Assembly (NCBI GenBank): GCA_913020715.1
Contig: CAJVZH010000001.1
Span: 124,001 to 188,000, forward strand
DNA: 64,000 nt
Direction: 5' to 3'
Source: an uncultured Gammaproteobacteria bacterium
Lineage (GTDB): Bacteria; Pseudomonadota; Gammaproteobacteria; PS1; Pseudothioglobaceae
A program made the position numbers and the translations under genes. Below the pieces are notes generated by a model. The model saw nothing but the letters and a program-made list of their open reading frames with translations, did no database searches and was not told where the DNA came from. Positions 32,919 to 43,039 of this stretch are shown in pieces. Within the stretch, counting starts at the first letter, position 1. Every line of letters starts with the position of its first letter.

Positions 32919-34022
32919 ATGAAAATCACCGAAATACATATTTACCAACACGATCTTGAAATTAAGGGCAAACCTTACAAGATGTCTTTGTCTGAAGTTA
33001 AGAGTCTTGATACTACGATTGTAGAGATGGTTACTGATTCCGGCATTTCAGGTTTTGGCGAAGTTTGTCCACTCGGCCCCACTTATCAAGAGGCGCACGC
33101 ATTGGGCGCTCGTGCAGCGCTTAGTGAAATTGCCCCAAAACTGATTGGCATGAATCCTTTGCATTATGGCAAAGTGATGCATCAGTGCGATTTGGCCTTG
33201 ATGGGGCATTTATATGCCAAAGCGGCAATTGATATGGCGTTATGGGACATAATTGGCAAGCATTACAGTGCACCTATATCTTCTCTATTGGGCGGCGCCA
33301 AGCGAGCAAAAGTGCCAAGCTATTATGCCATTAGTATCGATAGTCCGGATGAAGTTGCCCGAATGACGATTGAGAAAGAGGCACAAGGCTTTACTCGTTT
33401 ACAAATAAAAGTCGGCGGACGTGATGTAGAAGAAGACATCGCAGTTGCCAGAAAAGTGTTCGAAGTGAAAAAACCAACAACAACAGTTGCACTTGATGCT
33501 AACCGGGCACTAACGACAACTCAGGTAATGCATTTGTCGCAGAGTTGTCGCGATCTGAATTTTGTCCTTGAGCAGCCCTGTGACAAATATCAAGAATTAA
33601 AAGCGATTAAAACCAGTCTTTGCCATCCACTCTATATGGATGAATCGGCAAAAGACCTGCCAAATATTACCCAATCAATTGTTGAGGGTGTGGCTGATGG
33701 ATTCGGTATTAAGGTGACGCGAGTTGGGGGTATCAGCGCGATGCGTTCAATTATTGATATTTGTCATGCGCATCAGAAACCACTCAGTTGTGATGATTCC
33801 TGGGGCGGTGATCTTGTCGCGGCAGCTTGTGTGCATTTAGGGGGTATTGTTAATCCAAGCCTGTCGCGTGGCATCTGGATTGCGGCGCCATATATCGACG
33901 AACCTTACGACACTCTTAATAGCGTGCAAATAAACGACGGCTGGATTGATGTACCCAAAGGCCCAGGTTTGGGTGTGGTCCCAGATACCAGCATGTTTAT
34001 TCTTTCACAAAGTTATTCCTAG
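32919..34022 (+). CDS. Enolase-superfamily (MR/MLE) protein, HpbD-like
   Basis: MKITEIHIYQHDLEIKGKPYKMS...; LQIKVGG (KxK-type Lys), LDANR, MDES, FGIKVTRVGG, CDDSWGGD. Confidence 0.82.
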   Translation: MKITEIHIYQHDLEIKGKPYKMSLSEVKSLDTTIVEMVTDSGISGFGEVCPLGPTYQEAHALGARAALSEIAPKLIGMNPLHYGKVMHQCDLALMGHLYAKAAIDMALWDIIGKHYSAPISSLLGGAKRAKVPSYYAISIDSPDEVARMTIEKEAQGFTRLQIKVGGRDVEEDIAVARKVFEVKKPTTTVALDANRALTTTQVMHLSQSCRDLNFVLEQPCDKYQELKAIKTSLCHPLYMDESAKDLPNITQSIVEGVADGFGIKVTRVGGISAMRSIIDICHAHQKPLSCDDSWGGDLVAAACVHLGGIVNPSLSRGIWIAAPYIDEPYDTLNSVQINDGWIDVPKGPGLGVVPDTSMFILSQSYS

Positions 34023-34032
34023 GAGTGGAGCG

Positions 34033-35139
34033 ATGAAAATTGCAAAAATTGAAGTTTTTCAAGCAAATTTGCCCTATTCAGGCGGTGTTTATCGACTGTC
34101 TGGCGGTAGGGAGTATGCTGGATTTGATGCAAGTTTTGTGTGTATTACCACAGAGTGCGGCATCGAAGGCTGGGGAGAAAGCACACCTTTTGGTGCTACT
34201 TATATTGCGGCACATGGTGCTGGCGTACGCGCAGGTATCACTGAAATAGCGCCCAGTTTGTTAGGTCAAGACCCACGCCACTTAGATAGAATTAACGAGA
34301 CAATGGATGGTGCTTTAGTAGGGCATAATCACGCAAAAACTCCGATCGATGTTGCCTGTTGGGACATTTTTGGCAAATCGGTCGATATGCCTGTATGCGA
34401 CCTTCTTGGTGGTAGAACAATTAATGCGCTGCCGCTTATTTCCTCCATTTATGCAGGTGATCCACAAGATATGCGCACTCGAGTTCGAGCGCATCGTGAA
34501 GCGGGGTATATGGGGCACTCAATTAAAATTGGTAGCGATCCCGTATTGGATGCAGAGTGCATCAAGGCTTGTCTTGCCGATCGCCAGAGTGGCGAATATT
34601 TTATTGTTGATGCCAACGGCGGCATGAGCGCTGAAAACGCGTTGAGACTACTAAGCCTATTACCCAATAATCTGGATTTTGCTTTAGAAGCGCCTTGCTC
34701 CACTTGGCGTGAGTGTTTATCGGTTAAGAGAAGTACATCGGTACCGATTATTTGGGATGAGCTGGCGCAAACCGAAGAGGACATCGTTAGCCTAATTGCT
34801 CAAGATGGCGCGGATGGCATTGGTTTGAAGATATCAAAAAATGGTGGTTTGACGCGTTGTCGTCGGCAGCGAGACATCTGTATTGCAGCGGGTTATACCA
34901 TGAGCGTTCAAGACACCACTGGCTCTGATATTGCTTTTGCCGCTATTGTTCATATGGGTCAAACCGTACCAAAGAAGTTTTTAAGATGTGTTTTGGAGTG
35001 TCGAGACATGATCTCTGTAAAAACGGCTGATGGTGATTATGTTGTTGAAAATGGTTTTATTACCGCCCCAAAAAGCCCTGGTTTGGGTATCAAACCACGA
35101 ATGGGCGTACTTGGCGAGGCTGTATTGAGTTATAGTTAA
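34033..35139 (+). CDS. Enolase-superfamily (MR/MLE) protein, HpbD-like (second copy)
   Basis: SIKIGSD, IVDANGG, IWDELA, GIGLKISKNGG, VQDTTGSDIA; adjacent to related paralog. Confidence 0.82.
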   Translation: MKIAKIEVFQANLPYSGGVYRLSGGREYAGFDASFVCITTECGIEGWGESTPFGATYIAAHGAGVRAGITEIAPSLLGQDPRHLDRINETMDGALVGHNHAKTPIDVACWDIFGKSVDMPVCDLLGGRTINALPLISSIYAGDPQDMRTRVRAHREAGYMGHSIKIGSDPVLDAECIKACLADRQSGEYFIVDANGGMSAENALRLLSLLPNNLDFALEAPCSTWRECLSVKRSTSVPIIWDELAQTEEDIVSLIAQDGADGIGLKISKNGGLTRCRRQRDICIAAGYTMSVQDTTGSDIAFAAIVHMGQTVPKKFLRCVLECRDMISVKTADGDYVVENGFITAPKSPGLGIKPRMGVLGEAVLSYS

Positions 35140-35480
35140 AGCGCCCTATTAATACCTCTCATAAAAACTAAAAGTAAGCAGCCTTTTGGTGAGGAGGATG
35201 AGTGGCAACTACCCGGTTCAAAAGTAACAAAGTCACCTTTTTTGAAGGTCGTATTATCTGAATCGATCATTTCGCCTTGCAAAACCAGAAACTCTTCAAA
35301 TCCAGTGTGCTCATGAGGAATGGATTGCGCACCAGGATCAAGCTTTAATACAAAAGTTCCGAAGCCGGTTTCGCCGTCAAAACTAATTTCATGCCAGCTC
35401 ATCTTGTCTATCGGTGCACCGTATCTATCGAAAGGTTTAAATTCAACTTTTAGTGGGTCTGTAATTTTTCTTTTTTGCAT
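35136..35480 (-). CDS. Cupin-domain protein
   Basis: IPHEHTGFEEFLVLQGEM cupin motif; start at MQKRKIT. Confidence 0.8.
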   Translation of the reverse strand: MQKRKITDPLKVEFKPFDRYGAPIDKMSWHEISFDGETGFGTFVLKLDPGAQSIPHEHTGFEEFLVLQGEMIDSDNTTFKKGDFVTFEPGSCHSSSSPKGCLLLVFMRGINRAL

Positions 35481-35496
35481 AGTTATATTATCAGTG

Positions 35497-36852
35497 TTAT
35501 TTGTCCTTGCCAGCGCACATCTCTTTCCAGTGCATATAGCCGTTTGCCCCAAGGTACATGAGCGGCTTGGGGAGTAGTTTTTTTGGCAATTCTTCCTTTT
35601 TGTAGTCTGGCACAAGGCTGGCTTGTGCAGCACTTGCTTGCTCGGCGGCAATGATGCCGATCGCCGTGCCTTTGGCTGTTCCAAGGCCGTTTTGGCAGCA
35701 AGCCGAAAACACGCCTTCTTCAACTTCACCAGTAGCAAATACATTGTTTCTACTTAGACACAAGCGCCCACCCCACGAGTATTCCGTCTCAACACTCCTC
35801 AGCATAGAAAAGCGCGCATCAAAAGCTTTCCTATGGTCTTTAGCTACCGAGGCGACTCGTTTTTCTGAAACCTCCATGTTGGGATCGTAAGTAAATCGAT
35901 TGCGCACCATAATGCGATCACCACCTGTGCCTGAGATTCGCCTAATAGACGAACCCATTGGGTCGGCAGAAGTAAACGCCCAAGTGGGTTCACCGCCAAG
36001 CTGTTTGACCTCGCTAGTCGTTAATACCCTTGTCATTGAGGCGTAAGTGAATACATGCATCAGTCGTTGTTGAAAATAACCAAATCGCTCTATCATGCCA
36101 TTGACAGCAAGAATAACTTTTGCTGCCTGTACGACTCCCTGCTTAGTTTTCGCACGCCAGAGAGTGTCTGCTGCGGAAGCGTTTTGTTTGTCGAGGTTGG
36201 TAACAGCTGAATTTTCAAATAGATGTATGTTTTTATTTTTAGTGAGGCCATCTGCAAGAGAGCTGATGTAGTTCGCGGGTTGCAAGATAGCTGTGCCCGG
36301 CGTCCACAGGCCACCTAAATAATAATCAACACCTGTCATCGATTGCATTTGTTGGGCATCGAGTAGGTGGTAGTCTTCGCCAATCCTCTCAAGGTGTTGT
36401 GCGTATTGAGTATTGCAGGCCAAGCCTTTTGCTGTAGCCGCTGCGTTGGTTTTGCCGACGCATTGCATTGCTTCAGGGGGCATTGAGTACTCGTCAAAAG
36501 CACTTTTGGCAAATGCAATTGCTGAGCGATTAATCAGCGTTTGCTGTTTATCTATCTCAGCACTACCGGCATAATCTTGTGAGGATAAGTCATGCGGTAA
36601 GTCAATCATAAATCCGGAATTACGACCAGCCGGCCCTTCGCCTACTTCGCAAGCCTCGAGAATAATAATTTTTGCGTCTGGCTCTATTTGGCTTAAGCGG
36701 CGCGCTGCTGCAAGACCCGCAAAACCTGCACCAACCACTAGATAATCGGCACAAACTGATCCATTTAGTGCTGACTGAGGCTTTCTAGTGGGTAGAATGG
36801 CCTGCCAGCCAGAAACACCTGGGTTGGCGGCAACTCTAATTTTTTTGAGCAT
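35497..36852 (-). CDS. FAD-dependent amino-acid oxidoreductase (DAO/PuuB/HypO-like)
   Basis: YLVVGAGFAGLAAARRLSQ FAD motif; SGWQAILP N-terminus. Confidence 0.85.
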   Translation of the reverse strand: MLKKIRVAANPGVSGWQAILPTRKPQSALNGSVCADYLVVGAGFAGLAAARRLSQIEPDAKIIILEACEVGEGPAGRNSGFMIDLPHDLSSQDYAGSAEIDKQQTLINRSAIAFAKSAFDEYSMPPEAMQCVGKTNAAATAKGLACNTQYAQHLERIGEDYHLLDAQQMQSMTGVDYYLGGLWTPGTAILQPANYISSLADGLTKNKNIHLFENSAVTNLDKQNASAADTLWRAKTKQGVVQAAKVILAVNGMIERFGYFQQRLMHVFTYASMTRVLTTSEVKQLGGEPTWAFTSADPMGSSIRRISGTGGDRIMVRNRFTYDPNMEVSEKRVASVAKDHRKAFDARFSMLRSVETEYSWGGRLCLSRNNVFATGEVEEGVFSACCQNGLGTAKGTAIGIIAAEQASAAQASLVPDYKKEELPKKLLPKPLMYLGANGYMHWKEMCAGKDK

Positions 36853-36869
36853 GTCGATTTTAATAGGGT

Positions 36870-38372
36870 TTAGTCCAGAGACTCTTCCGGCGCTCTATCG
36901 GACAAGTCTATCCAGATAGTTTTAATCTCTGTGTACTGATCGTGTGCATGGATCGAGTTATCTCTACCACCAAAGCCAGACTGCTTGTAGCCACCGAACG
37001 GTGTGCTCATATCGCCTTCTCCATAGCAGTTAATTGTAACAGTGCCGGCCTTGATAGCTCGTGCCGCTCTAATCGCTTTTTTGCCATTGGCAGTGAAGAT
37101 ACTGGCAGTGAGACCGTAGTCGGTATTATTGGCGGCAGCTATCGCTTCGTCGAACGAGTTCACCGTGATAACAGAAAGTATTGGCCCAAAAATTTCTTCT
37201 TGGGCTAGCTTTGAGTTTTGCTCAACTTGGTCAACAATGGTTGGCATGACGTAACAAGGCTGCTCTGTTGTTCCGCCGGCGATAATATTGTTGTTATCCA
37301 GATAAGCACAAACTTTTTCAAAGTGCTCCTTATCAATTAAAGAGCCGAGATAATTGGAAGGGTTCAGTGGATCGCCAGTTTTCCAGTCGCGCAGATGCGC
37401 CAACATTTTATCGAGTAGCTCTTTTTTGATGTTTTCTTGAACGATCAATCGAGAAGCTGCAGAACAGTTCTGACCCATATTCCAAAATGCTGCGTTAACC
37501 AAGTGCTCTGCAACTAAATCCAACTCTTCGGCGTCATCAAGGACGATGGCTGGGTTTTTGCCACCACACTCTAGCACGATTTTTTTGAGGTTGGAGTCTG
37601 CTGAGTAGCGCAAAAAGCGTCTTCCAGTTTCTGTCGAGCCGGTAAATGACACCATGTCAACGTCGTCGTGAAGACCAAGCGGCTCACCTACGTCAGGCCC
37701 AAGTCCAGTAACCACATTGAGGACTCCTCGGGGTATGCCCGCATCTATAGCCAGTTCTGCAATTTTTAATGTCGTTAGGCTGGTTTGCTCTGCCGGCTTG
37801 ACAATAACTGAATTGCCAGCAGCGAGTGCTGGCGCTATTTTCCAAGCAAGCATCATTAGAGGGAAGTTCCAAGGCAGTACACAACCAACAACACCAACTG
37901 CTTCACGTACAATAACCGCTAGCGCATCTTCTCCAGTAGGAGCGCTTTGATCATAAATCTTGTCAATAGCCTCGGCATGCCAAATAATTGTTTGAATGGT
38001 TTCTGGAAGGTCCACTGTGGCGCAATCCCGAATCGGCTTGCCCGAATCAATGCTTTCTAAAACCGCCAATTCATGGGTATTTTTTTTAATCAACTTTGCT
38101 AATTTTATTAACGCTTCTTTACGTTCACTTGGGTGTAATTTTGACCAGTGACCCTGGTCAAATGCCTCTCGGGCTTTAGTAACTGCATGATCGACATCGT
38201 CAGCATTGCAAGCGGCAATATGGGCAATTAACTGTCCTGTTGCAGGGTTAATAGTTGCAAATGTGTCGCCAGATTTAGCGCTTTGAAACTGGCCGTTGAC
38301 AAAGGCATTGGTTGGATAATCTATCGATTTTTCAATCGCTTGGTATTCTTCATGAGTTAGTAGATTTGACAT
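36870..38372 (-). CDS. Aldehyde dehydrogenase (PuuC/betaine-aldehyde-like)
   Basis: VLECGGKNPAIVLDDA; NMGQNCSAASRLIV active-site Cys. Confidence 0.9.
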   Translation of the reverse strand: MSNLLTHEEYQAIEKSIDYPTNAFVNGQFQSAKSGDTFATINPATGQLIAHIAACNADDVDHAVTKAREAFDQGHWSKLHPSERKEALIKLAKLIKKNTHELAVLESIDSGKPIRDCATVDLPETIQTIIWHAEAIDKIYDQSAPTGEDALAVIVREAVGVVGCVLPWNFPLMMLAWKIAPALAAGNSVIVKPAEQTSLTTLKIAELAIDAGIPRGVLNVVTGLGPDVGEPLGLHDDVDMVSFTGSTETGRRFLRYSADSNLKKIVLECGGKNPAIVLDDAEELDLVAEHLVNAAFWNMGQNCSAASRLIVQENIKKELLDKMLAHLRDWKTGDPLNPSNYLGSLIDKEHFEKVCAYLDNNNIIAGGTTEQPCYVMPTIVDQVEQNSKLAQEEIFGPILSVITVNSFDEAIAAANNTDYGLTASIFTANGKKAIRAARAIKAGTVTINCYGEGDMSTPFGGYKQSGFGGRDNSIHAHDQYTEIKTIWIDLSDRAPEESLD

Positions 38373-39281
38373 TTAGTTACCCTCTTCGGTGATTAGTTTG
38401 AGTGTGTGATTCATCACACGGATGACTTGCTCCAATTGGCGCTTGTCATCTTTGTTCAGTGATTGTAGGGGTTTTCTTGGTGGGCCAGCCGGCAGGCCCC
38501 TCATTGTAGCGCCGTGCTTAATGCATTGAATAAATTTTCCACCTTGTTCAAGAACGCGCATCAGCGGCATCATTGCCGACATAATGCGTCGCCCCTTGTC
38601 AAAATCCCCCTCAACCCGGCAAGCTTGATAAAGAGCAACATGGGCTTCTGGGGAGAAGTTTGAGCCTGCACAGACCCAGCAACTGGCGCCCCAGGCAAAA
38701 AACTCCAACGCTTGATCATCCATGCCACAGCCAAGCTGAATATGTGGATAGTCACGCGCTAATAAGTGTAGGCGATTAATGTCACCGCTGCTTTCTTTGA
38801 TGGCGCAAAAATTGGATGATCTGGCTACTCTATCAAGATATTCTTCGCCCATCATTACGCCCATACGCCCTGGGTAGTTATAAAGCATGATTGGGAGGTT
38901 GGCTGCTCGATCGATAGTTAACGCGTGCAAGGCGTTCTCTCTTTCAGTTGGCACAGCATAAGGCGGTGTTGCCACCAAAATAGCATCAGCGCCAATTTTT
39001 GCGGCTGCTTCTGCGTAAGAAACAGATTCTTCGGTGCGTATCGCACCAGTACCAGCAATTAGTGGCAACCTGTCGTTGATTGCGTCTTTGCAAATGCGCA
39101 TTAACTGCAAACGCTCTTCTTGGCTTTGGGCGTAGTATTCTCCTGTTGTGCCGGCAACGATAATGCCATGAACGCCAGAGGCAACTAGATCCTCAATGAT
39201 GGGCCCTATGCCATCATAATTAATACTGTAATCCTCGTTGTATGGTGTTACAAGAGGGGTGTAGATTCCTTCAAATTTCAC
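38373..39281 (-). CDS. DapA-family lyase/deaminase
   Basis: GIYTPLVTPYNEDYSIN, GTTGEYYAQSQEER, AIKESSGD Schiff-base Lys. Confidence 0.88.
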   Translation of the reverse strand: MKFEGIYTPLVTPYNEDYSINYDGIGPIIEDLVASGVHGIIVAGTTGEYYAQSQEERLQLMRICKDAINDRLPLIAGTGAIRTEESVSYAEAAAKIGADAILVATPPYAVPTERENALHALTIDRAANLPIMLYNYPGRMGVMMGEEYLDRVARSSNFCAIKESSGDINRLHLLARDYPHIQLGCGMDDQALEFFAWGASCWVCAGSNFSPEAHVALYQACRVEGDFDKGRRIMSAMMPLMRVLEQGGKFIQCIKHGATMRGLPAGPPRKPLQSLNKDDKRQLEQVIRVMNHTLKLITEEGN

Positions 39282-39290
39282 TACTTTCTC

Positions 39291-40037
39291 CTATGAATTT
39301 GGTAGACTTATTTTGGCAAGTCGACCGCCATCGATTGTGTAGACTTGGCCTGTGACAAAGCTGGATTCTGATGATGAGAGCCAAGCGACAAGCGAGGCCA
39401 CTTCAGAGGTTTTCCCTGTTCTATCGAGTGGATGAATTTTGCCAATATTTTTTCTAAAATACGCCGGGTCGGGCGTTGAGTTAATAAAATCCTCGTTAAG
39501 TTCTGTGTCTATCCAGCCTGGCGCAACAGCATTGCAACGTATGCCGTCCTTGCCATGATCAATTGCAATCGCACGAGTAAGTCCGTGTAAACCAGCCTTA
39601 CTGGCGCAATACGCAGCGTGTTTTGGGTTGGCCCCTAGTCCTTCAATCGAACCAACATTAACTATAACTCCTTGTGATTGCTTTAAATGCGGCATTGCAA
39701 ATTTGATTAATAAGAATGGCGCAGTTAAGTTAAGGGCGATGGTTTTGTTCCAGCTGTCTAGACTTGTATTTTCGATAGTGGATTCCTCCATCATGCCCGC
39801 GTTGTTGACCAATACGTCAATTGGACCATGATCTACAGCAATGGCCGCAATGCACTGTTCGCAACCATCCTCAGTCCCTAAGTCGAAGCTATAGCTGTGA
39901 AATTTTTCTACTGGGGATCTCTGTACAATGCAAACTGTAGCACCTTCTGCATGAAAGCGCTCAGCGCAGGCAAGACCAATACCTTGTGAGCCACCAGTGA
40001 CAACAATAACTTTGTTAGTAAACCGCTTTGCCACCAT
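39291..40037 (-). CDS. Short-chain dehydrogenase/reductase
   Basis: VIVVTGGSQGIGLACAERF; YCASK active site. Confidence 0.88.
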   Translation of the reverse strand: MVAKRFTNKVIVVTGGSQGIGLACAERFHAEGATVCIVQRSPVEKFHSYSFDLGTEDGCEQCIAAIAVDHGPIDVLVNNAGMMEESTIENTSLDSWNKTIALNLTAPFLLIKFAMPHLKQSQGVIVNVGSIEGLGANPKHAAYCASKAGLHGLTRAIAIDHGKDGIRCNAVAPGWIDTELNEDFINSTPDPAYFRKNIGKIHPLDRTGKTSEVASLVAWLSSSESSFVTGQVYTIDGGRLAKISLPNS

Positions 40038-40782
40038 TGACCTCCACAAGTGATCCGCAAATATAATGGGCCTCATCAGATGTCAAAAAAGCAACCACAT
40101 CGGCAATTTCCTCGGGTTCGGCAATATGACCAATCGGCACCGAATCGTTGAGTGTTTTAATTGCATCATCGGCATCTAAACCACGTATTTCAAAACCTGT
40201 CCTAAGCATCGGCGTGTTGACTTCGTTGGGGCATACGGCATTGATGCGAATATTTTGATGCGCATGATCGCGACCCAGGCATTTTGTCATTGCCGCAAGC
40301 GCTGCCTTAGTGGTGCAGTAAATTAAGTGGTTAGGGCCTGGATGAACACCCCAACAAGAGGCGATATTCACAATTGCACCACCATCAATTTTTTCCATTA
40401 GGGGTATAGTGGCTCTAATCAGTCTGAATGGCGCCTCAACATTGACCGCCATCGATAAGGCAAAGTCTTCGTCGCTTGCTTCAGTTATGGCGCCTCTTCT
40501 CATTAAGCCAGCATTGTTTACCAGTACATCAATTCTGCCCAATTGTTGTTCAACCTTAAGCGGTAAACTATCACAATAATCCTGATCTGTTAAATCACCT
40601 GAAAATGCGACGGCCGTACCGCCACCGTCATTAATTTGGATCGCTAAATGATTAACTTTACTTTCTGACAGATCGGCAATTGCCACCGTCATTCCGTGTG
40701 CCGCGTATTTGTGCGCCAAGGCCTTACCAATACCGCCGCAAGCACCGGTTACCAACACCACTTTTTTTATTTGTTGACTCAT
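40015..40782 (-). CDS. Short-chain dehydrogenase/reductase
   Basis: VVLVTGACGGIGKALAHKYA; YCTTK active site. Confidence 0.88.
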   Translation of the reverse strand: MSQQIKKVVLVTGACGGIGKALAHKYAAHGMTVAIADLSESKVNHLAIQINDGGGTAVAFSGDLTDQDYCDSLPLKVEQQLGRIDVLVNNAGLMRRGAITEASDEDFALSMAVNVEAPFRLIRATIPLMEKIDGGAIVNIASCWGVHPGPNHLIYCTTKAALAAMTKCLGRDHAHQNIRINAVCPNEVNTPMLRTGFEIRGLDADDAIKTLNDSVPIGHIAEPEEIADVVAFLTSDEAHYICGSLVEVNGGKAVY

Positions 40783-41459
40783 AGGTTGTGCGCGATATTG
40801 TCTATTGGAAGTGGATCTGGATACACGTAGCGCTCCATATGGGCCCTGGAAAGATCCCAGTGAGCTTGGGTTAAGGCCACCATGCGTTCAGCGTCACCTA
40901 TAGCAATGTATTCAATCATAGCCTCGTGGTGATCCACGGCTTCTTCAAGGTCTTTGATCATCTCATCATCTGAAGGCCTGTAGAACGTTTGGCTGATTCT
41001 AGTATGGTCGATTAACAAGCGCTCATAGCTCGGTTGCAAGTATGGGTTGTTTGCTATTCCGCCGATCAACCGATGAAAGCGATCATTATAAAACACCATT
41101 CCTTCAATGTGTTTTTGCTCGACAGCCTCACGAAAACTATCTTGGGCTTCTTGTAATTCACTTAGCTGTCCCCTTGATGCGTTTACGGTTGCTAAGCGGC
41201 CAATAGACGCGTAAACCATCGGTGCGGTGAGAAAGAAATTTCGCACTGTTTTATAATCCATTGAAGATACCATTGCCCCACGGTTATTAATTATCTCAAT
41301 ATAGCCTTCTCCAGCAAGTCGTTGAAAAATTTCTCTCAGAGGTGTGCGGGAAATCTCGTATTCCTTAGACAGGCTAACTTCATCTAGACTGGAACCAGGT
41401 GCAAGTTTCAAGGTGAGAATTTGACGTTTGAGATCTTGGTAAAAATGTTCTTTTTTCAT
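40779..41459 (-). CDS. GntR-family transcriptional regulator (FadR/FCD type)
   Basis: N-terminal wHTH (LDEVSLSKEYEISRTPLREIFQRLAGEGYIE), FCD-like helical C-terminus; start at MKKEHF. Confidence 0.9.
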   Translation of the reverse strand: MKKEHFYQDLKRQILTLKLAPGSSLDEVSLSKEYEISRTPLREIFQRLAGEGYIEIINNRGAMVSSMDYKTVRNFFLTAPMVYASIGRLATVNASRGQLSELQEAQDSFREAVEQKHIEGMVFYNDRFHRLIGGIANNPYLQPSYERLLIDHTRISQTFYRPSDDEMIKDLEEAVDHHEAMIEYIAIGDAERMVALTQAHWDLSRAHMERYVYPDPLPIDNIAHNL

Positions 41460-41463
41460 TGTC

Positions 41464-43005
41464 TTAGTACTCTTGATTGAGTGCATCCATGGCTGGAATG
41501 GTTGCCTCTCGACGGCCAATATAGTCTAACAACTCATCGTTTATTGCTTCATCAAGTTTAGGTTCTTGGTAATCATTGAGCGTTTTTCTGGCGTATTCAA
41601 GCCCCCTTTGGATGGTGTCTTTACTGCCATCAGCCTCCCATTGCTCAATGGAATTATTGTCAAATAATTTAGGCATAAAGAAAGCCCTCTCAAAATTCGC
41701 CATGGTATGTTCATGGCCAAGGTAATGACCCGCTGGGCCTACGTCTCGAACAGCTTCCATCGCCTCATCAAAGTCATCCCAACGAATGCCTTCAGCCATC
41801 CGATAGCCCATTTCGCATTGTTCAGAGTCGACGACAAATTTTGCCATAGAGCAGTGCATGCCTGCCTCATTCCAGCCAGCCGAGTGCCAGATATAGTTTG
41901 CTCCAGCCATCAATACTGACATAAGTGTCGTGGCACTTTCGTAGCCTGATTGAGCGTCGAACAATTTTGAGCCGCCTAGGGTGTTGGATGTGCGCCAAGG
42001 TATCTTGTAATAACGAGCCATCTGCCCAATCATAAAGTTCATCAACGAGATTTCTGGTGTGCCCGCCATTGGCGAGCCAGATTGCATAGATACTGTTGCC
42101 AGATAATGCCCGTAAATCGCCGGCGCACCCTTACGAATAACCTGGGTGTAGGCCAAGGCCGAAAGCGCTTCTGCATTAAGTTGGGCAACGGTTGGCGCCA
42201 CACTTGCCGGTGTGTTTGCACCGCCAAGTACAAACGGTGAACAGAGTACAGGTTGGTTATGTGCTGAAAATACACGTAATGCAGAGAGCATTGTTTCATC
42301 CCAAACTAACGGCGAGTTGCCGTTTATGTTGCCGGTGACCACTGGATGAGATTCTAAATACTCTTTGCCGTAAAGAATTTTGCACATATCCATCACGTCT
42401 TCGGCATTTTTTCCACTACTTGTCATTCCCATAAAGGTCTTGTCAGAGTGCTTCATGGATGAGTAAGTGATATGTAAGTGACGGTGGGAGATTGGCAAGT
42501 CCATTGGCTCGACAATATGGTGAGCCGATGAATGCAGTGCTGGCATCATGTGCGCAAGTTTATGAAAGTCATTTAAATCTTTGATTGTGGGCCAGCGGCG
42601 CTTGTTTTCAAGGTCGCAGACGAACGGTGCACCAGTCATTGGTACAAAAATTGAATGTTTGCCGCCAATTTCAACCGTATTTACAGGGTTGCGGGCGTGC
42701 ATGGTAAATGTTTCGGGGATTGTTGAGATCAACTCCTTGATTAGGTTGCGATCTAGATAGACACGCTCGCCTTTGACTGTTGCGCCCACTTTTTTCCAGT
42801 GTTCAAGTGCGATAGCGTCGTGAAATTCAACACCCACCTCTTCAAGAATTGACAGTGAAGCGTTGTCAATCTGGCGAATCTGCCCTTCACTCATTGGCTC
42901 GGTAAGGGGGATGCCACGCTTTAGAGTGGGCAGCATTTCAATTTTGACTTCAAGGCGATTCGACCGTCTGGCTTCACGGCCACGGCGCGCTGATTTACTG
43001 GTCAT
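41464..43005 (-). CDS. MttB superfamily methyltransferase, non-pyrrolysine (paralog 3)
   Basis: 513 aa; HHIVEPMDLPISHRHLHITYSSMKHSDKTFMG; more divergent than paralogs 1 and 2; no in-frame amber. Confidence 0.85.
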   Translation of the reverse strand: MTSKSARRGREARRSNRLEVKIEMLPTLKRGIPLTEPMSEGQIRQIDNASLSILEEVGVEFHDAIALEHWKKVGATVKGERVYLDRNLIKELISTIPETFTMHARNPVNTVEIGGKHSIFVPMTGAPFVCDLENKRRWPTIKDLNDFHKLAHMMPALHSSAHHIVEPMDLPISHRHLHITYSSMKHSDKTFMGMTSSGKNAEDVMDMCKILYGKEYLESHPVVTGNINGNSPLVWDETMLSALRVFSAHNQPVLCSPFVLGGANTPASVAPTVAQLNAEALSALAYTQVIRKGAPAIYGHYLATVSMQSGSPMAGTPEISLMNFMIGQMARYYKIPWRTSNTLGGSKLFDAQSGYESATTLMSVLMAGANYIWHSAGWNEAGMHCSMAKFVVDSEQCEMGYRMAEGIRWDDFDEAMEAVRDVGPAGHYLGHEHTMANFERAFFMPKLFDNNSIEQWEADGSKDTIQRGLEYARKTLNDYQEPKLDEAINDELLDYIGRREATIPAMDALNQEY

Positions 43006-43022
43006 GGGTTGCCTTCATAAAA

Positions 43023-43032
43023 TTGTATACAA
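43023..43032. promoter_or_regulatory. Putative FCD-GntR operator TTGTATACAA
   Basis: Perfect 10-bp palindrome just downstream of the -10 box of the MttB-3/GntR operon promoter. Confidence 0.6.
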
Positions 43033-43039
43033 ATTGTGT

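Noticed and set aside
19944-43005. Pyrrolysine (amber readthrough) in MttB genes
   Set aside because: All three MttB-family ORFs are open over full length without an in-frame TAG, so they are non-Pyl members.
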